Origin: Tricholoma matsutake
Lineage: Eukaryota; Basidiomycota; Agaricomycetes; Agaricales; Tricholomataceae
Length of the DNA: 64,000 nucleotides
Assembly (NCBI GenBank): GCA_026075535.2
Contig: AP026542.1
Location: forward strand, 10,602,001 to 10,666,000
Direction: 5' to 3'
The number at the start of each line of letters is the position of its first letter. Position 1 is the first letter of the stretch. The position numbers and the translations under genes are program-made. Under the pieces are notes generated by a model that saw only the letters and a program-made list of their open reading frames with translations, had not been told where the DNA came from and did no database searches. Below, one piece after another: positions 34,447 to 46,485 of the stretch.

Positions 34447-34822
34447 CATGGTACATATTACAGGGAGTGGAGGTGCATATAGCAAAGGGAAATCTGAAGA
34501 GAAAACTCTAAGGACCCCTTTGCCAATGCCCAGTATATGTGAAGATTGCAAAAATCAAATAATAGTCTAAAAATAGAAAAAGGTGGAAATAGCCACCGAA
34601 TGACATGATACCAAGGGGTAGATGTCAGAAGGGGTACTCTGCCTCTAAATATAAAACTGTCAACATGCACAAATGTGATAGAAAGGAAAATTAGTAATAA
34701 AATAAGGAAAACCCATAGAAAATGAAGAATAGAAGGAAATGAAGTGAGGAAAAATATAGGACAAACATGAAAAATGGGAGAAACACACAGGGCACCCTCC
34801 TGAGTCCCCCTAGTCCCCTTAC
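34447..34822 (-). mobile_element. Repeat family R, copy A (5'-truncated)
   Basis: About 375 bp, over 85% alike by eye to the copies at 42533 and 46486. It carries TAGCAAAGGGAAATCTGAAG near the left and ends CCTAGTCCCCTTAC. The usual left end TATAAGGGCAACC is missing. Strand is arbitrary. It lies outside the 13-kb hAT-type element. Confidence 0.65.
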
Positions 34823-35526
34823 AGTCAGGGCTTACTGATCACTCTGCTGGGTGTCTAATAACCATGGCAATTGCTGGGCATATGATAACTTTCATCTCCC
34901 TTAGATGTAGCTCTGTCTGTATTGCTTCATTGTGTTGCATGTGAGTAGTAAAGTAGTAACATGATCTCTACATCTTTTTCCACAAGCATTTTGGCTGCTG
35001 TGAGCTGATAAAACTGAGGTAATGTTATTGGGCAGCAGTAGCACTGCCACAAGTTATCTGCCAGTTATTAGCCATTCACTAATGTTATTGCTCCACACTC
35101 TGGATTCACAGTTGTATCTTCCAAAAAATACTATAATTCATTTCCAATGTCTTTATTTCAATATCCCCTGTTGATCCCCTGCTGTAATCTAAAGATGACA
35201 TTAAACTGTGCTCAAAGACATGTCTTGTTCTGGTACCCCTCAATGATTTGCACACATTTATTTTTTACTATAGCAAGTGCTGGAAAGGGGGCCACAGTTA
35301 CCAGGAAGGTACCAGGGAACTTGTGGTATAGCATACCCACTGCTAGGTGCATAGTAATTAAATGCAACTACAGAATGCTAGCTTCTCCATGCATAAACTC
35401 CAACCATAGCCTGAATATTTCTGAGAAGACTAGGCTTAGACTTTGCCTGTACCATACATTGCAATATGCATATATTTCTAAAGAGAATTGATCCACTTGT
35501 TCAGCAAAAGCAAAGCAAAAGTAATT

Positions 35527-35534
35527 GTTACTGG
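35527..35534. other. Target-site duplication, left (GTTACTGG)
   Basis: Exact 8-bp direct repeat of 48500-48507, directly outside the hAT-type terminal repeat. Confidence 0.8.
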
Positions 35535-35714
35535 TAGAGAATACCAGGGGTAACCCTGGGGTAAAAATTCTCTACCATTACTCTTACCCTCCAAAACCCT
35601 TACCCCTTCACAAGGATAAGAGTTTCTGGGGGTGAGGGTAAGGGGTATGAAGGGTACAAGGGGGACATAATACCCTTAACCATGACCATGACTGAAAGAG
35701 ACTGGACTAATCGT

Positions 35715-36153
35715 GTAAGGGGACTAGGGGGTGCCCCATGTGTTTCTCCTATTTTTTACATTTGTCCTATATTTTTCCTCACTTCATTTCCTTCTATTCT
35801 TCATTTTCTATGATTTTTCCTTATTTTATTACTAATTTTCCTTTCTATCACATTTGTGCATGTTGACAGTTTTATATTTAGAGGCGGAGTACCCCTTCCG
35901 ACATCTACCCCTTGGAATGATGTCATTTGGCAGCCTTGATCTGCCTATCTCTGTCTTTTCTATTTTTAGGTTATTATTTGATTTTTGCAGTCTTCACATA
36001 TACTGGGCATTGGCAAAGGGGTCCTTAGAGTTTTCTGTTCAGATTTCCCTTTGATAGGTGCACCTCCAATCCCTGTAATATACACTATAATTTTAACTTT
36101 GGATTTCCCTTTGCTAGTCCCTTAATTAAGTGGCCTCTAAGGTTGCCCTTATA
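35715..36153 (+). mobile_element. Repeat family R, copy B (full length, opposite orientation)
   Basis: 439 bp running from GTAAGGGGACTAGGGGG to GGTTGCCCTTATA, the inverse of copies C and E. It is inserted in the left part of the 13-kb hAT-type element. Flanks AATCGT and AATGGC match at 4 of 6 positions, so the duplication is doubtful. The short Arg/Leu-rich frames in it recur in every copy and are not supported as genes. Confidence 0.7.
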
Positions 36154-36311
36154 AATGGCCAGTTAAAGGACTGACCCCCATACATATTTCCTTCAATTTC
36201 ACTCCCTGGTTCATCCAAAATGGTTCAGAACTGAGAAAGATATGACCCAATACATTTTCATACCACTATTTTGTTGTGATTAGAGTAACTTTGATAGTTC
36301 TGCTTATAACC

Positions 36312-36945
36312 TGTTATGATTTTTGTTATCGTAACCCAGGACGACCAGATGTACGCCAGCAAGGCCGGGTATTTCATTTTTCCTTTCTGACTCAAAATGA
36401 CTCACTCCGATGGAGACCCACTCCCTGATCTGACTGCTGTCGACTGACATGCTGCACCGCAGCATTCCGTGACATCGGACTCCTTGACATCGGAGCCATA
36501 ACATCAGACGCCTCATGCTAGGCATGAGGCTTATCGTTCTATTGTTCTATCTATTATTACTTGACAAGGATCTCTCTTTCCGATTGGACGATAGGTAGTC
36601 ATAGAACCATATATAAGCTGTAGCTATACTCTATGTAATACTCAGCTTGACCTAATTCAATCAATGGTCTTAGACTCAATCTGAACACTCGACAGCCTAG
36701 GAAATCCCTAGCTGTGATAAACTTGAACTCAACAGTTGGAAAGCCTCCAACTGTGATACACGAACGAATGGTCTACTCAGAAAGCCTCTGAGTATGGATA
36801 GCCATGACTACTTGAGGAAGTACCCAAGTGAAGGCAGGAAGCCCAATACACTAGGAAAGTCTCCTAGTGCAATATTGATACAGTTGGAAAGCCTCCAACT
36901 GCGAAACACGACCCAAAGACTGAGTTGAGACCTATAGTCTTAACA
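36312..36945 (+). repeat. gypsy-2 5' LTR
   Basis: 634 bp, TGTTATGATT to CTTAACA. It has a TATA-like ATATATAAGC near 36610 and an internal array of short GGAAAGCCTCCAACTG-type repeats. About 96-97% alike to the 3' LTR by eye, most differences being C/T or G/A. Confidence 0.92.
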
Positions 36946-37220
36946 AAAGGTCAAGCTGATCTATGCAGTCCACCTACCTAGGTGCAGACACAACGTCTTT
37001 CAGACAAAGACCTCCAACTGGAGCATCATCATCAGGAAGAACCCCATGGTATAGATACCAGGGTCGACTAGTACAATACTTGGAACCAGCACAGAAGTGG
37101 TTCTCAAGGAGAACCAGTGACGAGGAACCCTGATACCTTGACAAAGAAGATTTCAGATCTTTTGACAAAGAAGAAACCCCAGAACGAGATCCATTCTCCC
37201 TATCCAACGACAACACCAAC

Positions 37221-38072
37221 ATGTCTACCGAACCCACTGCATTGACCAAGGAGATCAGAATATGAACCTCCTCCAACTTCACACGGGACCGAGCTAGAAC
37301 TGCAAAGTTCTTACAAGAAGTGAAACTCTATTTGAGAGTGAACCATGGAATCTACGACACCGATGAGAAGAAAATCATCTTTGCATTGTCCTTCATGAAC
37401 AGAGGAACTGCTGCACCCTGGGCACAGACTTGGGCAGAAAAGGAAGACCTAGGAACCTGGTCAACCTTTGAATTGGCGCTCAAGACAGCGTTCACACCAA
37501 TCGATGAAGCTGGCAGAGCCAGGACAGAGATGAAAACATTGAAGCAGGGACAGGACCTGGAGGACTACATAGTGCAGTTCCAAATCCTGTGAGAGAAAGC
37601 GGGAATCAATGACGACACCGCCCTCATTGAACTCTTTATGGATGGGTTGAACCCCAAGCTCCTCAAAAGAGTATTCAATATGGAAACAATCCCTGCGACC
37701 TTGGAGGGAATGATCAACGCTGCCTCCAAGTATGATGGACAGTGGAGAAGAGCAAAGGCCATAGCAGGGAGGCTACAAGAGACTTTTATGAAGAAGCTCC
37801 CCACCTCTAAGGCAAAAGAAACCCCACTCGAGATCAACTGCCTCTCCTACCAGGAGAGAATTGAACACATAAAAAAGGGATTGTGCTTTGTGTGCCACCA
37901 ACCTGGACACAGAGCAACTGAACACAAGAAAGGGGAAATGAGGACCAAGGACCGGCCTTTCCCAAATAACAAAGGCAGAGAAGCCTACTCGAAGATCTGA
38001 GCGATCTTGAATGAACTCGATGGAGAAGAGAAGGCAACAGCTGTCGCTGCCATCGGGGATGAGGGTTTTTAA
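37221..38072 (+). pseudogene. gypsy-2 gag with zinc knuckle-like motif
   Basis: One phase runs from ATG 37221 to TAA 38070. It is broken by TGA at 37263, 37590 and 37998; each fits a CGA codon in the flanking pattern. Conserved gag stretches include LYLRVNHGIYDTDEKKIIFA, GTAAPWAQTWAEKE and VQFQIL, and then FMDGLNPKLLKRVFNMETIP. Near the end is CFVCHQPGHRATEH, a knuckle whose last ligand is His rather than Cys. Gag would form the particle. Pol starts in another phase just after it. Confidence 0.75.
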
Positions 38073-38089
38073 AGGGGTGGCCTGCCTCA

Positions 38090-41000
38090 ATGCCAGGTAC
38101 CACCAAACTTTCCATCTGCTCTGTACTACTAGCCACTTTGAAAAATCAATCTATGCATTTAGATGTCAAAGTGGTAGGGAAAGGCAGAGGAAAAGCCATC
38201 GAAACCGAAGCCCTACTCGACTCTGGAGCGGGAGGGATATTCATGAGTCATGAATTTGCAGAGAGCACCAGATTTGAACTGCACCCCCTGGAAAAGGTGA
38301 TCAAGGTTAAGAACATGGATGGAACCCCAAACAAGAAGGGGGAGATTTCCCACTACACCAGAGGACTCTTGATGATCAATGGAAGAACTTTCCCAACAAC
38401 CTTCCTCATTGCAGGAATCGGTCATCTCGGGCCTGCCATGGCTCAGAAGAATCAATCCAGTAATCGACTGGAGAATTGGAACCTTCCAATTCAGGGCGAA
38501 TGACAAGACCCATCCTGAATTCTCATATGGAAGAGGAAGAACCCTTATCAGTAGGGTACAGACCAAGAAAACCGACGATGAACACTTGTCATGGTGCCAG
38601 AGGGGAACCAAAAAGAAGAAGAACCCCCTAGACATGACAAAAGAAGAACGACAGGCATGGTGCCAAAGCATCCTTACTAGAGACCAAGAGAAGCTCGCCC
38701 TCAAGAAGAAAGCTGCTGAGGAAGAACGGGCACAATGGAGAAAGGTGGCCACCAGAGAACTGGAGAAGCTGGCCACCAAGAAAGAAGAAGGACAACTGGC
38801 AGTGGCCCGAATAGTCGCGAAAGCAAGGGAAAAGATAGCCCTGAAAAAGCAAGAAAGAAGAAATGGCAAAAGAAGAACGCCGAGAGCTATGCCAAAGAGT
38901 TGTCGCCAAGGCAAAACTGATGGGAGGAGTCCTCCACAAAGAACCAAGAAGAAGCAATATGCCCATCGAGACAAGAAAAGTGACGATCGAAGAAATCAAT
39001 GACAAAGAGATCACGATCACGACTCTTCAAGATGTGGAGCCCATAGGGCCACAAGATGAAGAAGACACTGGGAAGGAAAACCCAGCACTGGCAAACCACA
39101 AACAGGCAATGGAACAGGCAACGGAACAAATGGAAGGGACAACCAAGCAAGAAATTGCAGATGATGAACTACTGATCGCCTACATCCGAGGAGAACCTGT
39201 CATTGGAATATTCGAACTGGCTAAAATGCCACTGATGGAGGAGTATGACGAGCCAAGATACGGATACTCCCAGACGACAAAGACAATCTCTCGGATCATG
39301 AAGGCAAAAGGATCACCACAATATGCATATGGACAGAATATCTGGATTAGGGCAGAAACATCGGTCTCACAGCACCTGACACACAAGAAGGAAGGAGACC
39401 CCAAACAAAAGACCCTGGATGAACTACTCCCCAAACAATACAGGGAGTACCGATGGATATTCGAAAAGGAAGCATTGGAACAATTCCCAGAATCAAGACC
39501 CTGGGATCATGCGATTGAACTGAAACCAGATTTTATAGCAAAGGACTGCAGGGTTTACCCATCATTGCTGGCGGAACAGAAGAAACTCGATGAGTTTCTC
39601 GACGAAAGCCTAGAGAAATGATACATCCGACCATCAAAATTGCCCATGGCATCACCATTCTTCTTCGTTGCAAAGAAGGACTCGGATGCCTTAAGACCAT
39701 GTCAGGACTACAGGTACTTGAATAACAGAACAATCAAGAACACCTACCCACTGCTGCTGGTAGGAGACATGTTGGACAAACTGAGAGGGGCAAATGGTTT
39801 ACAAAATTGGACATCCGATGGGGATATCACAATGTCAGGATCAAGGATGGAGATCAATGGAAGGCAGCCTTCAAGACAAACCAAGGGTTGTTCGAACCAA
39901 CGGTGATGTTCTTCAGACTATGTAACTCACCAGCGACCTTCCAGGCAATGATGAACAAGATATTCCGTGATATGATCGGAGAGGGATGGCTCGTGATTTA
40001 CATGGACAACATCCTGATATTCTCCAAGGATCAGAATGAACACCAGGAAAGGACAAAGAGGGTACTGCAAAGACTGGCAGAAAACAACTTATACCTGAAG
40101 CCAGAGAAATGCAAGTTCAATGTCCACGAGGTAGAATTCTTGGGTCTGATCATCTGACCCAACAAAATTGCCATGGACAACACAAAGTTGGCAGGTATAC
40201 AGGATTGGCCAACCCCAACAAATGTAAAGGCAGTCAGATCCTTCCTGGGATTTGGGAACTTCTACAGGAAGTTTATCGGACATTTTGTGGAGACAAGCAG
40301 ACCACTTAATGAACTGACAAAGAAGAACAAAACGTTCAACTGGACAACAGAATGCGAACAAGCCTTTCAGATGCTGAAAAGGAAATTTGCAGAAGCACCA
40401 GTACTGCTAATGCCAGACCCGACAAAGCCATTCACGATCAAATCAGATGCCTCAAAACATGCGACAGGAGGAGTGCTGAGACAAAGGGATACGAATGGGG
40501 ACTGGCATCCATGCGGATATATATTGCATGCGCTAACACCAACAGAATGGAACTACAAGATTTACAACAGGGAGCTACTAGCAATAATACAATCGCTAGA
40601 GACCTGGAGACACTACCTACTGGGTTCAGGACACCCGGTAGTAATCCTGTCGGACCACAAGAACTTGACATACTTCCAAACAGTGCAGAAACTGAACAGA
40701 TGACAGGCAAGATGGAGCTTATTCCTATCGGAATTCGACTTCCAAATCGTCCATGTGCCTGGATCACAGATGGTACAGAGCAATGCATTATCACGGAGAG
40801 TGGACCACATACTGGTGGAAGACAACGATAATGAAGACGTCACAATGCTGCCAGAAACAGTATTTGTGAAATTCATTGACACAGAAATGCATGATCTACT
40901 CACAGGGAGTATCATGAAAGATGACCTGGTGAAAAGCACAATCGAGGCGCTAAAGACCAAAGGAACACCGCCGATAAAATTGGCATTGGAAGATTGGAAG

Positions 41001-42317
41001 ATAGAAGATGGCCTCCTATTCTTCCGAGACAGGTGCTACATCCCCGACAACAGAGAACTACAGAAAAAGCTGGTGCAAAAATACCATGAAGGAGTGACCA
41101 GCAGGCATCCAGGACAATGGCAGACAACCAAAATGATCAGGAGAGACTACTGGTGGCTGGGGATGATGATGTACATCAAGAACTATGTTGCTGGATGCGC
41201 AATATGCCAGCAGATGAAGGTCAACATGCACCCGATGACCCCCCCACTACAACCAATCAAATCTGAAGTGACAAGACCATTCGCAATGGTGATGACAGAT
41301 TTCATAACCGACCTACCAGAGTCCGATGGTTATGATGCACTCATGGTCATGGTAGACCATGGGCTTATGAAGGGGGTAATTTTTATCCCTTGCAGGAAAA
41401 CTGTAGATGCATTGGGAGTGGCCACCTTCTACCTAGACAATGTCTACAAACGATTTGGCCTCCCAGACAAGATCATCTCCAACAGAGATCCCAGATTCAC
41501 CTCGCAGCTCTTCCAGGAGCTAGGAAGATTGCTTGGAATCAAGCTGGTGATGAGCACAGCGTACCATCCCCAGACCAACGGGGAGACAGAACAGGTGAAT
41601 CAAGAAGTGGAAGTGTACCTATAGATCTTCTGCTCAAACAATCAGGAGAATTGGAAGCACCTCCTCCCGACCATGGAGTTCACGCACAACCAGAGGACGC
41701 ACTCCATACAGAAAAACTCCCTGTTCTACCTCATGATGGGCTATGAGCCCAAGGTGATCCCACTCCCCTACCTGAAAACAAACATACTGGCCATAGAGAA
41801 GCGAATCATCACACTGCAATGGGCCTGAGATGAAGCTAAGGCAACTCATGAGTTAGCCAGACAAATGATGGTGGAAAGAACAACAAGGCACTTCACCACG
41901 TTCAAAGAAGGAGACAGAGTGTGGCTAGAAGCAAAGAACCTCAGAACAACTCATGCAACAAAAAAGCTCGCACTGAAAAGAGAAGGACTGTTCTCTATCA
42001 AGAAGGTCCTGAGCCCACTCTCCTATCGACTGAAGTTGCCAGAACAGTGGAAAATACACCCTGTATTCCATGCAGCACTTCTTTCCCCATACAAAGAAAC
42101 CAAGACACATGGACCAAACTTCCCAGAACCACCGCCCTACCTGATAGAAGGCGAATCAGAGTATGAGGTGGAAGTGATCATTGGACACAAGAAGAAAGGA
42201 AAGGCCATGCACTTCCTAGTGAAGTGGGTTGGATACCCAATCTCAGAGAACTTGTGGGAGCCTGAGGGAAACCTGAAACATGCCAAGACAATCCTAGGGG
42301 CATATAAACAGCAATGA
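38090..42317 (+). pseudogene. gypsy-2 pol: protease-RT-RNase H-integrase-chromodomain
   Basis: Protease motif EALLDSGAGGIFMSHEF is in the frame at 38090-38503. After shifts and a long Lys/Glu-rich linker, RT follows ([37 protein letters not shown]). Its catalytic box reads YMDNILIF; the second Asp is Asn at 40008-40010. RNase H ([14 protein letters not shown]) and the integrase finger (HPGQWQTTK, CAICQQMK) follow. The integrase core has Asp in MTDFITDLP, but IISNRDPRFTS has Asn at 41481-41483 in place of the second catalytic Asp. Glu in NQEVEVYL is present. TAG at 41622 and TGA at 41826 cut the frame. It ends with a chromodomain (YEVEVIIGHKKKG, FLVKWVGYPISENLWEP). RT and integrase should both be dead. 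Confidence 0.82.
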
Positions 42318-42404
42318 CAGCTGTAGAAAACAAGTCCAAAACACCCACCAAACCAACTACAGAGAAACCACCTCTAGAAAAGAAAAAGACAAACCCACGA
42401 TGGC

Positions 42405-42548
42405 ATGACAAGACAAACCATGCTCACTGGAATAGAGATTCTTGCCATTGTCATTGGCATGATCCTAGCTGTTGTGACAGCCCTTACCTTCACATTCTGC
42501 CTCTATGCAATCTTTCGACCAAGACCCGAACCTATAAGGGCAACCTAA
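42405..42548 (+). CDS. Small single-pass membrane ORF at the 3' end of gypsy-2
   Basis: A 47-codon frame (ATG 42405, second ATG 42420) follows the pol stop by 88 bp. It has one strong hydrophobic helix (IEILAIVIGMILAVVTALTF) followed by CLYAIFRPRPEP, a basic stop-transfer end. The position after pol is where envelope-like ORFs sit in some Gypsy elements, but there is no similarity that I recognise. The last codons and the stop come from the R element inserted at 42533, so the original C-terminus is lost. It could be chance; its hydrophobicity is the only support. Confidence 0.35.
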   Translation: MTRQTMLTGIEILAIVIGMILAVVTALTFTFCLYAIFRPRPEPIRAT

Positions 42549-42957
42549 GCCTCTAGCAAAGGGAAATCTGAAGTTAAAATTATACTACATAATACAGGCA
42601 TTGGGGACACACCTAGCAAAGGGAAATCTGAAGAGAAAACTCTAAGGATCCCCTTGCTGATGCCCAGTATATGTGAAGACGACAAAAATCAAATATAACC
42701 TAAAAATAGAAAAAGGCGGAGATAGGCAGATCAAGGCCGCCGAATGACATCATACCAAGGGGTATGTGTCAGAAGGGGTACTCCGCCTCTAAATATAAAA
42801 GTTTCAACATGTACAAACATGATAGCAAGGGAAAATTAGTAATAAAATCCGGAAAAATCATAGAAAATGAAGAATAGAAGGAAATGAAGTGGGGAAAAAT
42901 ATAGGACGAACATAAAAAATAGGAAAAACACACAGGGCACCCCCCTAGTCCCCTTAC
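42533..42957 (-). mobile_element. Repeat family R, copy C
   Basis: 425 bp from TATAAGGGCAACC to CTAGTCCCCTTAC, inserted in the gypsy-2 3' region. Flanks CGAACC (42527-42532) and AGAACC (42958-42963) match at 5 of 6 positions, suggesting a 5-6 bp target duplication. No coding frame. Ends share only a short inverted TAAGGG, so the class is unclear. Confidence 0.75.
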
Positions 42958-43207
42958 AGAACCCCCGATTACAGACATTGAATTCTCCATTTTACAACAC
43001 CCTATGGAGAACCCCCTTTCTAACGACACCACTGAATCGTTGACACCACTGCCTGAGGCAGGACAAATGAGAAGAATCTGATCATGGTCCGAGTTCGGAC
43101 ATGATTTATTCCTCCATCGCACCCCACAACCCTGCCCCACCTCCTGATTAGAGAAGAAGAAAAGATTTTGATCAAAGTCAGTGACTTCGAAGATAGAGAG
43201 AGGGTGA

Positions 43208-43869
43208 TGTATGATTTTTGTTATCGTAGCCCAGGATGACCAGATGTACACTGGCAAGGCCAGGTATTTCATTTTTCCTTTCTGACTCAAAACGACTCAC
43301 TCCAATGGAGACCCACTCCCTGATCTGACTGCTGTCGACCGACATGCTGCGCCACAGCATTCCGTGACATTGGACTCCATGACATCAGACTCCTTGACAT
43401 TGGAGCCATAACATTGGAGCCGTAACATCAGACACCTCATGCTAGGCATGAGGCTTATCATTCTATTGTTCTATCTATTATTACTTGACAAGGATCTCTC
43501 TTTCCGATTGGACAATAGGTAGTCATAGAACTGTATATAAGCTGTAGCTATACTCTGTGTAATACTCAGCTTGACCTAATTCAATCAATGGTCTTAGACT
43601 CAATCTGAACACTCGACAGCCTAGGAAATCCCTAGCTGTGATAAACTTGAACTCAACAGTTGGAAAGCCTCCAACTGTGATACATGAACAAACGGTCTAC
43701 TCAGAAAGCCTCTGAGTATGGATAGCCATGACTACTTGAGGAAGTACCCAAGTGAAGGCAGGAAGCCCAATACACTAGGAAAGTCTCCTAGTGCAATATT
43801 GATACAGTTGGAAAGCCTCCAACTGTGAAACACGACCCAAAGACTGAGTTGAGACCTATAGTCTTAACA
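43208..43869 (+). repeat. gypsy-2 3' LTR
   Basis: 662 bp, TGTATGATTT to CTTAACA, preceded by the purine tract GAAGATAGAGAGAGGGTGA. It is ~28 bp longer than the 5' LTR because a short GACAT(T/C)GGA(G/C) repeat has expanded near 43370-43430. Confidence 0.92.
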
Positions 43870-43874
43870 TAACC

Positions 43875-44251
43875 TGTGCTACAAAAATAATGAGGGCAAT
43901 TGGACATCATCCAAGGCATGAAAATAACACATATAAACATTTGTACCATGTAGATTTGATTCAATTAACATCCCTGACAAGTAGCAACAAATTCTGAACT
44001 ACACTGCAGCCAGGCATGACTTCAGATAATGTATGTTTGTGTTGTCCATAACTAGGTTAGATCTTGATGAAATCTCTTAACACTTGACCAAACACTGGGG
44101 AATTACAATGTCCTACCTATACCTTGGTCTGATGGTCTGGGTAATAGTTGCCGAGATACCAATGGTCATATAGGTATAACAAATTTCACAACAAAAAACC
44201 AGTCTTAATCAGTCCTTTTTTGGTCTATTAACCAAAGTAGACCAGTCCTAG
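43875..44251. other. Core of the hAT-type element between insertions
   Basis: AT-rich sequence without a gene, between the right target duplication of gypsy-2 and the start of the R composite. TCCTAG at 44246-44251 is the left copy of the composite's target duplication. Confidence 0.5.
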
Positions 44252-44365
44252 TATAAGGGCAACCTCAGCCTCTAGCAAAGGGAAATCCAAAGTTAAAATT
44301 ATACTACATATTACAGGGATTGGGGGCACACCTAGCAAAGGGAAATCCAAAGAGAAAACTCTAAG

Positions 44366-45268
44366 GATTTGTATAATACAAGAACCCTACATCGACTTCA
44401 TAGGCAAAACAAGAGCCAATCAACAATGGTCTACAATATACCCAAATAGCCACGATGAGCATCTGGACAAGACCAGATCTATCATACTTGTCAACACTAA
44501 CCTCATTACAGATAAATGGAAGCAACTACACTTCCAGCACCCAGACATAACCACCATAGAACTCACAGGTAACTTTGGTATGTTACACGTCATCAATATC
44601 TACAACAATGGCAACAATAATGATGCACTGACACATATTTTGGCATTCATGTGAGACCAAAACAGACAACAACAGATACCAGGCCCCATCCACACAATGT
44701 GGGCAGGGACTTTAACTGACACCACCCAATATGGGACGAACCAAGAAATGAGCATCTATTCACATGAGAGAACCTGGACCTGGCACAACCGTTACTAAAC
44801 ATGCTAGCATGCCATGATATGAAAATGGCATTACCGCCATTCATCCCGACCCTACAGGCCCACAGCATGGGAAACCATACAAGGGTCAACAATGTGTTCT
44901 GCACCGAGGACCTCATGAACATGATCATCATATGCAACACAGATGACGCAACACGGCTGGTCAAAATGGATCATTACCCGATCATCACACTCCTCGACAT
45001 CCATGCAACAAGAGCGGCTTGGGAACCCAGACCAAATTTCAGACTAACGGACTGGGGTGAGCTGATCAAAACTCTGGAAGCAAACCTAGCTAACATCCCC
45101 ATGCCCACAGAGATCAAAAACACCCAAGACTTCAACGTGGCTTTGGATAGGTTGAGTCTCACAATCCAAGACGTGATAGCACAGCACGTCAAAACTACAA
45201 AGCCAAGCCCGTATTCCAAGAGATGGTGGACGACAGAACTGGCCAACAAAAAGAGGATGATGCGATGA
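44366..45268 (+). pseudogene. LINE endonuclease fragment (Tad-like)
   Basis: The plus strand reads IIQEPYIDF, then RSIILVNTNLITDKW, ITTIELTGNFGMLHVINIYN and, after stops, HTRVNNVFCTEDLMN and DHYPIITLLDIHATRAAWEP. This is the endonuclease/phosphatase-type domain of fungal non-LTR retrotransposons; the Glu in QEP and the late D-H pair of the fold are visible. Its N-terminus is missing and several stops are present. In intact LINEs this domain nicks the target for priming. Confidence 0.7.
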
Positions 45269-45355
45269 CTAGGTGGAAAGTCAAAATACCACAGGGCAAA
45301 CCTGCAACACCCCATTCATGAAAAGTACCAGCAGCAGAGAAACTGATACTCAGAG

Positions 45356-46485
45356 ATGATCCATACAACAAAAGCCGAACACTGGGTTGAATGGCTAGAG
45401 GGCCTAGACAAAACAAGTATCTGGCAGGCAAGTAGATTAGTCACTTCACCAGCTACTGATGCAGGAAAGGCAAAAATCCTAATGATACAAGTCAGAGACC
45501 CTATAACAAAGCAGGCAATCAGAGAAGTCATAGACAACCAAAGCAAGGGCCAACTCTTTTATGAGACCTTCTTTCTACCCCTGAACCCAGATCTGGAAGC
45601 TGCACCTCAAAACTTCTGGTACCCACCCCCACGGTGGAACTTCAAGAATATCACAGATGCCCAGGTACACTGTGCTATAAAAAGGATGAAACCTTATAAA
45701 GCCAGCAAGAAAGGATCAGCACCAAATTCCATCTTAATACATGCTAGAGAACAGCTTGTTCCATTTCTTGGCCCACTCTTCCATGCCACCAACACGCTGA
45801 AATACTATCCACAGGAATGGGTATGCACGGAAACCCTGATCCTCAAAAAGCCTGGCAAACCAGACTACATCTGCATGGCGACCAGTCGTATTATCGGATG
45901 GCATCACCAAGCTCCTCAACAGCTGCCAGGTGGAGGACATGACCACCATGTGCGAGATACACAACATTCTCCCAGCCAACCATTTTGGGGCAAGACCAGG
46001 ACATACTACTATGGACTCCATTCACCTGCTCATGAAAACAATTAAGGATGCATGGTGTAAGGGTCAGGTGGCCTCAGTCGTATTCCTCAACATCAAAGGG
46101 GCCTTTCCCAGTGTGGATGTCGACCAGCTCATCCACAACATGAGGAAATGAGGAATCCTGAGGGAGTATACAGAATGGATGGAGAGACGACTGCAAAATC
46201 AGAAAACAGTACTATCCTTCAACAACTACCAGACAGATGCTTTTGAAGTGCTGAACGGACTGGACCAGGGAGACCCATTCTCAAGCATCTCATACCTCAT
46301 TTATAACACTGACCTACTAAAAATCCCAGTACTCAAAGCAGGAGAATGGGTATTGCTATTCATAGATGACGTGGTGGTCATAGTATCTGGCAAAAAAGGG
46401 AGTCTGTGGAGCTTTGGGAAGTGTCGTCCACTCTGTACCTGGGCAGTACGTTCGCGATTTCAGGCCTTAGGAGAGAGTTTTCTAC
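45356..46485 (+). pseudogene. LINE reverse transcriptase fragment (Tad-like)
   Basis: Motifs in order: NSILIHAREQLVPFLGPLF, WVCTETLILKKPGKPDY, NHFGARPGHTTMDSIHLL, FLNIKGAFPSVDVDQLI, LNGLDQGDPFSSISYLIYN and FIDDVVVIVSG. The last is the catalytic F-DD box and is intact. In motif A LINEs carry Asp (FLDIKGAFP); here it is Asn at 46089-46091, so catalysis should be lost. Shifts and a stop break the frame, and it is cut off shortly after the DD box by the R copy. No poly-A tail or LINE 3' end is present. Confidence 0.75.

Larger units (their letters stand above)
36312..43869 (+). mobile_element. Gypsy chromovirus gypsy-2, complete with TSD
   Basis: Two LTRs (36312-36945 and 43208-43869) bracket gag, pol with a chromodomain, and a small membrane-type ORF. 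TAACC at 36307-36311 and 43870-43874 is an exact 5-bp target duplication. It sits inside the hAT-type element and itself contains the R copy at 42533-42957. It is structurally complete but its proteins are inactivated by stops, shifts and lost catalytic residues. Confidence 0.92.

Noticed and set aside
38213..38974. 253-codon minus-strand frame with hydrophobic, Phe/Ser-rich protein
   Set aside because: It is the complement of the Lys/Glu-rich linker of gypsy-2 pol, which gives Phe/Leu/Ser-rich frames on the other strand.
42769..43290. 173-codon minus-strand frame
   Set aside because: It spans the end of R copy C, the gypsy-2 3' region and the LTR start, three separate units, so it cannot be one gene.
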